The position numbers and the translations under genes were made by a program. A stretch of 10,000 bases of DNA from Coemansia sp. RSA 922 (Eukaryota > Kickxellomycota > Kickxellomycetes > Kickxellales > Kickxellaceae). Below are positions 1-5,191 of this stretch, piece after piece (position 1 is the stretch's first letter; every line of letters begins with the position of its first letter). The stretch lies in NCBI GenBank assembly GCA_027577415.1, contig JANBQS010000963.1:1-10000 (forward strand). Reading direction: 5' to 3'. Below the pieces are notes generated by a model. That model searched no databases, was not told the DNA's origin, and was given only the letters and a program-made list of their open reading frames with translations.

Positions 1-164
1 TGCCCAGCATCCAGAGCGTGTGCTGACGCGACGTCCGGCGATAGCGGAATTGACCTCCCCTGACCGAAATCAGCAGCGGCCGCAAATGTGTCGTGCAAGT
101 GCTGTAGACTACTGCTGCTGCCGCCGCTATTGGCACCGCCGCCAATATTCAAGTTCATATTCAT
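1..164 (-). CDS. 5' end of an unrecognised Asn/Gly/Ser-rich protein (partial)
   Basis: An open frame starts at an ATG (minus strand, 164-162) and reaches the window edge without a stop, giving 54 complete residues. It begins MNMNLNIGGGANSGG, followed by four serines, then LQHLHDTFAAAADFG and a segment with S-I-P-L-S-P. The ATG has A at -3 (AACAACATG), a good eukaryotic context, and a second in-frame ATG lies two codons on. Low-complexity Asn/Gly/Ser at the N-terminus is common in fungal regulatory proteins, but no domain is visible and I do not recognise the protein. The frame stays open upstream to about 260, where the minus strand has a pyrimidine-rich tract ending in CAG (acceptor-like, 260-244). 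A GTGAGT donor-like site lies at 490-485, so a 5' intron is possible; splicing these two sites would leave an in-frame TGA upstream and make 164 the first ATG. Product unknown; coding status moderately supported. Confidence 0.45.
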   Translation of the reverse strand, partial: MNMNLNIGGGANSGGSSSSLQHLHDTFAAAADFGQGRSIPLSPDVASAHALDAG

Positions 165-773
165 GTTGTTATTTTTGGGGTGAGAGTCACAGCGTGGACA
201 CGGGCGTGGTGTGAGGAAACTGCTTCTGCTTCTGCTGCTGCGGCTGAGGTGAAAGAAAAGGTATGTGGAAGAGTCCGAGCTGCGCTAGTGATTAGTGAAA
301 GGTCTAAGAAGAAGGGCGACAGACGCGTCTATTAGATGCAAAATAGAAAAGAAGAAAAGCAAAGAAGACCCGGAAGGCTGGAAGACGAGGAAAGCCGCCC
401 GTATATGCAAGGTACAAGCCGCACAGTGTGCCCCTCAAGTCACGCCGCTCCTGGCCCCTTTTGACGTCGCTCGGCTCTGCCCAAACTCACTCTTTACTAG
501 TTCAGCTGCTGTGTGGCCACATGAGGCCGAGCTATTTTATCAGCCCAACAACCTTCACTGAACCTTCCACCGCGAATGTTCTGCGTAGAATATTTCTGGC
601 TCCTTGTACTTCCCCCATCCGCTTGCACAAGAAAGCGGCGTTTTTTGAGTCGCTCTTCCGCAAAGCCAATAAGTAGTGCTCCCTCCAATCTCAGCCTTGG
701 GTCTGCCCACGGTCCACCACCACCTAGTAGTACAGCCCTACACGCCACACAGCTACTGCTCGCTGCAATGTGG

Positions 774-798
774 CTGGGCTGGACTAGACTGGGCTGGA
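774..798. repeat. Two 10-bp direct repeats, 15-bp period
   Basis: CTGGGCTGGA occurs at 774-783 and again at 789-798, separated by CTAGA. It lies in the non-coding stretch before NDUFB3. It could be a small slippage duplication or a repeated protein-binding site; nothing in the sequence distinguishes these. Confidence 0.5.
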
Positions 799-875
799 TG
801 TTGTCCTACGGCGCGCTGAACATCCTTGAGGAATATCTTTTATTAGGGCAGATTGTCCCCCCATGCAATGCATAT

Positions 876-890
876 TGCTGCTGCTGCTGC
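876..890. repeat. (TGC)5 trinucleotide microsatellite
   Basis: Five perfect TGC units, followed by interrupted CCGCCCGTC. Similar but shorter CTG/CTT runs occur at 222-242 and CTG runs at 111-119. On the minus strand the unit reads GCA/CAG. Confidence 0.8.
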
Positions 891-1161
891 CGCCCGTCTG
901 CCCGTCTCTCTAGAACAGTCCAGGCAAGTGCTGTAGTCGCCCTGACAAGGCAATCGTGCATCTTTGGAACTTCCAGTTCGTCCCCCTCCCGCCGATCCCC
1001 TCCAGCCACGGTAGCGGCGGCTAGATCACGACAACCATTAATTAAATCAGATCAACTCAGATATCGCCACCTCTTGATGCTCAGTTGCAGACTCGCATTT
1101 TGCTCCTTCGATTGCAAGACACTCTAATTCTTTCTCTATTCTCGCTTTTTTTCAATTCACA

Positions 1162-1371
1162 ATGGTCGACCCTATCAAGATTATCGAGCGGGCGCGACTG
1201 TCGACTGCCAAGGATCCCTGGGCGCAGCGCGAGGCATGGCGCAACCATCCATCGTTCTCCAAAATGAGCCAGCTACGGGGCATGTTTCCAGGATTCGGCA
1301 TTGCAACGGGCCTGTTTGCCATTTACCTTGCATACGACCACTTTGCAGGCGCAAAGGATAATAAACACTAA
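1162..1371 (+). CDS. NDUFB3: NADH:ubiquinone oxidoreductase subunit B12 (NDUFB3-like)
   Basis: A 69-residue single-exon protein. NDUFB3/B12 is a supernumerary subunit in the membrane arm of respiratory complex I in the mitochondrial inner membrane; it has one transmembrane helix and no catalytic role. The family hallmark DPWxxxEAWR is visible as D-P-W-A-Q-R-E-A-W-R at about residues 14-23. It is followed by a short linker and a Gly-rich hydrophobic helix at about 39-58 (GIATGLFAIYLAY within it), then a polar tail D-N-K-H. Length fits the compact fungal form; the mammalian protein is somewhat longer. The ATG context TTCACAATGG is strong and follows a pyrimidine-rich leader. As is usual for this subunit there is no cleavable targeting sequence. 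The next gene on the same strand, DBT, starts 337 bases downstream, with its own upstream region. Confidence 0.85.
   Translation: MVDPIKIIERARLSTAKDPWAQREAWRNHPSFSKMSQLRGMFPGFGIATGLFAIYLAYDHFAGAKDNKH
1360..1365 (+). terminator. AATAAA poly(A) signal inside the NDUFB3 3' coding end
   Basis: AATAAA is formed by the Asn-Lys codons AAT AAA, two codons before the TAA stop at 1369-1371. With typical spacing, cleavage would fall about 1375-1395, giving a very short 3' UTR. No other AATAAA is evident in the next 100 bases. Confidence 0.55.
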
Positions 1372-1558
1372 CTGTCACTTGAATGGAGGACCTTTCCTAG
1401 CCAGTCTTTAAATTGAACTTTTAACACCCCTCTAGCCGCTTTACAAAAGTATGCTGATATGTGCACGAGCCAAGTGAGCCAAGCGAGCCGTGCCCGTCTT
1501 GATATCTGGCCTCGGAACTTTATCAGGCGATCAGTCGCTGGATGAGAGTTGGTCAAAA

Positions 1559-1581
1559 TTTCCCACGTTGTCCGTGGGAAA
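1559..1581. promoter_or_regulatory. Perfect inverted repeat matching the CSL site (YGTGGGAA)
   Basis: TTTCCCACG (1559-1567), TTGTC, CGTGGGAAA (1573-1581): 9-bp arms with a 5-base spacer, 128-150 bases before the DBT start. Each arm contains CGTGGGAA, the consensus bound by CSL (RBP-J/Su(H)) proteins, a family also present in fungi. Whether it is used is inference; it could be a site for another dimeric factor. Confidence 0.4.
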
Positions 1582-1604
1582 GCACGGCGGCATAGGCAAC
1601 AAAC

Positions 1605-1694
1605 ATGCTCTCTTCTTCTAACCCTTTGGGTTCTAACCCCTTCTTCCTTGTCCTTTGTCAACGATATTCAGCGTTTAACCCTTCTAACCATTAA
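1605..1694 (+). CDS. Possible upstream ORF in the DBT leader
   Basis: An ATG at 1605 opens 29 codons and ends at TAA 1692-1694, 14 bases before the DBT ATG and in a different frame. Four TTYAACC/TTCTAACC motifs fall in one register, so the peptide repeats S/F-N-P (residues 5-7, 10-12, 24-26 and, as S-N-H, 27-29). It would matter only if DBT transcripts start before 1605, which I cannot tell. The motifs may instead be DNA elements and the frame incidental. Confidence 0.25.
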   Translation: MLSSSNPLGSNPFFLVLCQRYSAFNPSNH

Positions 1695-1708
1695 CTATAT
1701 TCTTAACC
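1617..1708 (+). promoter_or_regulatory. Cluster of TTCTAACC-like motifs before the DBT start
   Basis: TTCTAACC occurs at about 1616-1623, 1631-1638 and 1682-1689, TTTAACCC at 1674-1681, and TTCTTAACC directly before the ATG (1700-1708). An AACCC-TTT-GGGTT palindrome lies at 1621-1633. The core TAACCC resembles telomere-type repeats bound by Myb-like factors, and CTAAC also resembles a branch point. No good acceptor lies between the cluster and the ATG, so a promoter or initiator role seems likelier than a splicing role. Confidence 0.35.
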
Positions 1709-3292
1709 ATGCTCGCCTTACGAGCTCCTGTTCAGCGGGCCGTGCGCACAACTGCCACTCGTGCCCAGCAGATCGAAAGATCCCTTTGGCTCCTGTCTAG
1801 CCGGCCCCTATGCTCTAGCGCGCCGCTTGCCGCCGTTCCTAAAAGCCGAGGCACGGCTTTTCAGGCACGCTCTGAGCTGCGGGGCTTCCACGCCACGACA
1901 GCTACAAGCAAAATCGTGGCCTACAAGCTAGCCGACATTGGCGAGGGCATCACTGAGTGCGAGATAATTCAGTGGTTTGTAAAGCCAGGCGACAAGGTCT
2001 CGCAGTTTGACAAGATCTGCGAGGTTGCATCTGACAAAGCAACCGTGGAGATTACGTCTCGCTATGATGGCATCGTCAAGAAGCTCCATTACAATGACAA
2101 CGACATTGCCCTGGTAGGCAAGCCGATTGTCGACATTGAGCTGGACGAGCAGCTCGCCGATGCCGAAGCCGCACAGACACCCGATGCTACTACGCAAGCG
2201 ACTGCCTCGTCGCCAGCTCCAGAGGCTACTGCTGACCAGCCGCCAAGGGACTTTACAAGCGATCGAACAAACGATGTTATCTATGCCACGCCCGCCGTGC
2301 GTCGCATTGCTCGCGAGCACTCGATCGACCTGCGCTACGTCGAAGGGACTGGCAAGGGCGGTCGGATTCTAAAAGAGGACGTACATCGCTTCGTAGAGCA
2401 CGGCGAGTCGCCTGCTAAGGTGGCAGCAGCATCCACTATCGAAGGCAGCGTCGCCTCTGACGAACTACGGTCGCCGTTTATCCAAGCCAACACTGGCGCC
2501 ACTGCGTCCAACGTCTCGCTGGCCAGCGCCTCAGCAATGGTGGCAGGCGAGGACCATGCGGCGTCGCTGTCCCCCATCCAGCGAGCAATGTTTAAGAGCA
2601 TGACCGAGTCGCTCACCATTCCTCACTTTAGATTCAAGGATGAGATAGAGCTCGATGCTCTTATGCGGGCACGACAGCACATCAACAACCACTTGCTCTC
2701 CCTGGGCGACGCACCCGTCACAAAGCTGTCGTTCATGCCCTTCTTCATCAAAGCGGCGTCACTGGCCCTGGCAAAGTACCCTATTCTCAACGCAAGGGTC
2801 GTGGCTGACGGCACTTCCCCACCGAGCCTGCTATACAGAGCTGCGCACAACATTGGCGTCGCCATGGACACGCCGGGCGGCCTAATGGTTCCCAACATCA
2901 AGCATGCTCAAACAAAGTCGCTGATAGACATTGCTGCTGACCTCCAACGCTTGGTGCAGAAAGGCAAGGCGGGCGCTATCTCGGGTGCCGACTTGAAGGG
3001 TGGCACATTTACGCTGTCCAACGTGGGCATGATAGGTGGGACGTATCTGAGCCCAGTTCTGGTGAGCTCAGAGGTGTGCATTGGTGCGTTTGGCAAAGTC
3101 CAGCGACTCCCGCGATTCGAGACCACCGTCGTCGATGGAGTCGCTGCTGAGCGAGTTGTTCCCAAGCACATTTTGGTGGCTAGTTGGTCTGCCGACCACC
3201 GTGTTGTCGATGGCGCAACCATGGCACGCTTTGCCACGCTATACAAGCAGTTGCTCGAGAACCCCGAGCTCATGCTGGCCAATATGAGGTGA
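1709..3292 (+). CDS. DBT: Branched-chain 2-oxo acid dehydrogenase E2 (dihydrolipoyl transacylase)
   Basis: A 527-residue single-exon protein. E2 forms the core of the mitochondrial BCKDH complex and passes branched acyl groups from E1 via its lipoyl arm to CoA in Leu/Ile/Val breakdown. Residues 1-60 are a basic, Ser/Arg-rich targeting sequence with almost no acidic residues. The lipoyl domain (about 68-146) carries the lipoyl lysine K110 in S-D-K-A-T-V-E; the nearby V-S-Q-F-D-K-I-C-E-V and S-R-Y-D-G-I are typical of DBT rather than pyruvate or oxoglutarate E2s. An Ala/Thr/Pro linker leads to the E1/E3-binding domain (about 191-229, Y-A-T-P-A-V-R-R to G-R-I-L-K-E-D-V). The acyltransferase core (about 285-527) includes T-L-S-N-V-G and the catalytic H497/D501 in D-H-R-V-V-D-G. 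The ATG has context TTAACCATG, and the C-terminus (ENPELMLANMR) aligns with the usual DBT end. The stop TGA is embedded in AG|GTGAGT, treated separately. Confidence 0.95.
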   Translation: MLALRAPVQRAVRTTATRAQQIERSLWLLSSRPLCSSAPLAAVPKSRGTAFQARSELRGFHATTATSKIVAYKLADIGEGITECEIIQWFVKPGDKVSQFDKICEVASDKATVEITSRYDGIVKKLHYNDNDIALVGKPIVDIELDEQLADAEAAQTPDATTQATASSPAPEATADQPPRDFTSDRTNDVIYATPAVRRIAREHSIDLRYVEGTGKGGRILKEDVHRFVEHGESPAKVAAASTIEGSVASDELRSPFIQANTGATASNVSLASASAMVAGEDHAASLSPIQRAMFKSMTESLTIPHFRFKDEIELDALMRARQHINNHLLSLGDAPVTKLSFMPFFIKAASLALAKYPILNARVVADGTSPPSLLYRAAHNIGVAMDTPGGLMVPNIKHAQTKSLIDIAADLQRLVQKGKAGAISGADLKGGTFTLSNVGMIGGTYLSPVLVSSEVCIGAFGKVQRLPRFETTVVDGVAAERVVPKHILVASWSADHRVVDGATMARFATLYKQLLENPELMLANMR

Positions 3293-3380
3293 GTATTGAG
3301 TGTTTTTTATTCGAGTCGTGTTTGCAATAAGAATCCCTATCTCGAATATGAATATACACTTAATTGTTTGCTCATGACAG
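3289..3380 (+). other. Candidate 92-base intron overlapping the DBT stop codon
   Basis: AG|GTGAGT spans the end of DBT: the stop TGA (3290-3292) lies within the donor. Downstream are a branch-like TTAAT near 3361-3365, a pyrimidine-rich stretch and ACAG at 3377-3380. Splicing would replace the final Arg-stop by SRNLLFS and a TAA at 3400-3402. Size and donor phase match intron 1 of the kinase gene. The unspliced end already fits the family, so this may be an alternative or chance intron. Confidence 0.3.
3306..3311 (-). terminator. AATAAA poly(A) signal of the minus-strand methyltransferase gene
   Basis: Plus-strand TTTATT reads AATAAA on the minus strand, about 60 bases past the methyltransferase stop (3374-3372) and only 13 bases past the DBT stop. 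Cleavage would fall near or inside the last DBT codons, so the convergent transcripts probably overlap. Confidence 0.5.
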
Positions 3381-4982
3381 CAGAAACTTGTTGTTCTCAT
3401 AAAAGTCCAACATTGGATTTTCTCCTGACCGGGTGCGCGTCTGTGCCAGCACTGCGTTCTCTAATGCAAACTCGCGCTGCGTACACACTCTCGATCCAGT
3501 GTGCTCGCCTGGCTGTGTATGAAGCGATCTGCGGCACTCGACATCGTAGATTCGGCACAGCAACTCAAAGTCGGTTGGGAAGAATATGTCAAACCACCCA
3601 GGCTGAACGAGATAGGTTTCGCATGGAACCATGCTGCCATTGAAGCGGGTCTGAACCACTGGCGCGCCTACTGCTCCCGGAAGCGTGTCAGGCAGCTTGT
3701 AAAAATCGCTCAGCACAAGCCGATGACGAGGGAAATACCTGCCAAGTATCTTGCAAAACTCGAATGCCTTTGTCGGAATAAACTCAGGCTTGGACAAATT
3801 GGGTGCTAGAGGCAGCTGGCTACGGATACGGCGGTAAAGCGCTGGTGGGAGAGCTGCCGACCGGTGCCGAGGAGATACTAGCGAGTCGCGCACGCCCAAG
3901 TAGCTCCGGATCAACGGGTCGCTCACAGGCTCATAGTACTCTTCGAATTCGCCATCGTCATATACGCGCACAAACGCCTGATACGGTTCGCCTGTCTCGT
4001 AGTCAAAGCGGACGACATCATGAGCAAAATTGTCGATAACTTCCATGGCCACAAAGAAGCACGGGCGGTCTTCAGTCGTGTTCCAGTCGAATATCGATTT
4101 GTTGATTATGTTGACGTTAGCATGAGGCACAACATGCTTGCGTGACTGCTGGCTCACTTGTTGCTTGGCAAGCTTTGGACTGATCTCGACTAGGTTGTAC
4201 TCCATGCGACTGTATATTTCAGGCTCGCACTCACGAATGTGATCGAGTATGTTCATCATCAGCGTTCCATTGCCGCCGCCCATCTCGTACACTGTCAGCG
4301 GCGATCCACCACCAGGCCTGCCGCTTTGGTCAGCCTTGTGCTGACGGACGATATGTTGAGCGACAGAGTAGCCGTACCAGGGCTTTAGAATCTCAGTCGG
4401 CGTGTGCCACAGCTGGCGCGGGATGCTCCTGATGTCGTCAAGCTCACGCTCAATCTCCTCATACTGGCGTCCAATCGTCTTTAGAAAGTCTGCCGAGTCC
4501 CGAAACCCAGCAAAGTCGTAGCCCGTCTTGGGCGAAAAAATGAGTGCCTGCTTGGAAAAGTAGCCATACGATGGGTGGTAAAGCGAGTCGCCGATAAAGT
4601 CCCGTGTCAGCATGGTGACGTTTTTGGGAGGCGTAGTAAACCGCTCGGCACAATATTCGGCAGTTACTCGCCTCGTTGGTATGTTAGGGTCGGCCGTTGT
4701 GGCTGGCATGTGAAGGATTTCGCGCACGCTCTCAATGTAGCCCTTGAACGCTGGTTGCTGCTCGCTGCTCGCAGGCGCCTTCTCATCCTTAATCTCTGTC
4801 CTGCTCTGAGTACTGTTGGCCGCTGGCCGTTGCGTCGTTGGCCTCTGAGGCAGCTTCTTGGTACTGCGAGTTGCTAGAGATCGAAGTTCGGTTCGCTCTA
4901 CTACCGCTCTGGCCATATTTGATCTACCTCCCGTCAAGAGCAGCGCAGAGGCACTGGCACAGGCGAATCTCGTACATGTCAT
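3372..4982 (-). CDS. Mitochondrial DUF185/MidA-type SAM methyltransferase (NDUFAF7-related)
   Basis: A 536-residue single-exon protein. The family (Methyltransf_28, MidA/NDUFAF7) contains SAM-dependent enzymes; NDUFAF7 itself methylates an arginine of complex I subunit NDUFS2 during assembly. Residues 1-45 are Ala/Ser/Arg-rich with the first acidic residue at E29, fitting a mitochondrial targeting sequence. A polar linker (about 45-78) follows. The family entry segment is D-S-L-Y-H-P-S-Y-G-Y-F (132-142). SAM motif I is V-Y-E-M-G-G-G-N-G-T (231-240); the acidic strand N-L-V-E-I-S-P-K-L is at 263-271 and A-M-E-V-I-D-N-F-A-H-D at 312-322. The C-terminal part (R-F-N-G-S-M-V-P, then F-D-I-F-F-P-T-D-F at 464-472) looks more like a second DUF185 group in fungi than NDUFAF7 proper, so the exact substrate is uncertain. 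The ATG at 4982 is the first in frame; the frame extends further only from TTG. It is convergent with DBT (79-base gap) and divergent from the kinase gene. Confidence 0.8.
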   Translation of the reverse strand: MTCTRFACASASALLLTGGRSNMARAVVERTELRSLATRSTKKLPQRPTTQRPAANSTQSRTEIKDEKAPASSEQQPAFKGYIESVREILHMPATTADPNIPTRRVTAEYCAERFTTPPKNVTMLTRDFIGDSLYHPSYGYFSKQALIFSPKTGYDFAGFRDSADFLKTIGRQYEEIERELDDIRSIPRQLWHTPTEILKPWYGYSVAQHIVRQHKADQSGRPGGGSPLTVYEMGGGNGTLMMNILDHIRECEPEIYSRMEYNLVEISPKLAKQQVSQQSRKHVVPHANVNIINKSIFDWNTTEDRPCFFVAMEVIDNFAHDVVRFDYETGEPYQAFVRVYDDGEFEEYYEPVSDPLIRSYLGVRDSLVSPRHRSAALPPALYRRIRSQLPLAPNLSKPEFIPTKAFEFCKILGRYFPRHRLVLSDFYKLPDTLPGAVGAPVVQTRFNGSMVPCETYLVQPGWFDIFFPTDFELLCRIYDVECRRSLHTQPGEHTGSRVCTQREFALENAVLAQTRTRSGENPMLDFYENNKFLLS

Positions 4983-5191
4983 CTCCTGCGATCTGTCGGC
5001 TGCTGGAACAAAATAAAAGATAAGGATCAGTTTGTTTGTTGGCGCCAGAGACTCAAAATGGATGATGCAGTCGCTGTATTGAAGCCTTGTATGGGCAGGC
5101 GTGAGATTCGTAAAAATAAAATAAAAAGGCTTAAACCCACTTTTTCTCCTCTCGCGTTGCAATTTGCATTCTTTTTTTATACATTTTCAGG
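4983..5191. promoter_or_regulatory. Divergent promoter region, methyltransferase / checkpoint kinase
   Basis: Only 209 bases separate the two divergent ATGs, so both promoters and leaders must sit here. It contains an A-rich patch (about 5110-5127) and a pyrimidine tract ending TTTTCAG|G (5172-5191) immediately before the kinase ATG, which looks like a splice acceptor. A GTGAGA donor-like site at 5101 would give a 90-base leader intron; joining them brings no longer coding frame. On the minus strand TTTTATTTTGTTCCAG (about 5028-5013) is another acceptor-like tract in the methyltransferase leader. Leader introns on both sides are possible but unproven. Confidence 0.4.

Larger units (their letters stand above)
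165..1161. other. ~1 kb intergenic/divergent upstream region
   Basis: I see no convincing gene here. The longest ATG frame (576-1127, plus) has a poly-Cys tract encoded by CTG-type repeats, no recognisable domain and biased composition. The stretch lies between the divergent starts at 164 (minus) and 1162 (plus), so it should hold both promoters and leaders. Visible items are CTG/CTT-type short repeats at 222-242 and 876-890, an AT-rich patch TTAATTAAAT near 1038-1047, and a pyrimidine-rich leader (about 1125-1155) just before the NDUFB3 start. A short ATG frame at 1077-1127 (16 codons) ends 34 bases before that start and would be an upstream ORF if the transcript begins before 1077. On the minus strand, donor-like GTGAGT at 490-485 and acceptor-like CTCAG near 248-244 could frame a leader intron of the left-edge gene. 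Confidence 0.6.
1372..1708. other. Intergenic region between NDUFB3 and DBT
   Basis: This holds the NDUFB3 3' flank and the DBT promoter and leader. Three items stand out and are listed separately: a 9-bp perfect inverted repeat (1559-1581), a run of TTCTAACC-like motifs (1617-1708) and an ATG-started upstream frame (1605-1694). A 97-codon minus-strand frame across it starts only at TTG and resembles nothing I know, so I do not call it a gene. Confidence 0.7.

Noticed and set aside
95..936. 13-base repeat GCAAGTGCTGTAG at 95-107 and 924-936
   Set aside because: About one such pair is expected by chance in 10 kb; flanks are unrelated and the first copy is within a likely coding region.
576..1127. 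183-codon plus-strand ATG frame before NDUFB3
   Set aside because: No recognisable domain; composition is driven by CTG-type repeats (poly-Cys) and poly-Ser/Pro; it lies where both divergent promoters must be.
1368..1661. 97-codon minus-strand frame between NDUFB3 and DBT, with a Cys-x2-Cys pair
   Set aside because: Opens at TTG, not ATG; no zinc-finger spacing beyond a single Cys pair; it overlaps likely promoter elements.
1928..2320. 130-codon antisense frame inside DBT
   Set aside because: Shadow of the lipoyl-domain and linker coding; no independent features.
4983..5162. N-terminal extension of the methyltransferase to 5162
   Set aside because: Begins at TTG and has no in-frame ATG before 4982; the 4982 start gives a proper targeting sequence.
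5091..5191. Upstream ATG at 5091 spliced (5100 to 5191) to extend the kinase
   Set aside because: The joined frame reads a TGA stop immediately after the junction, so it cannot extend the protein.
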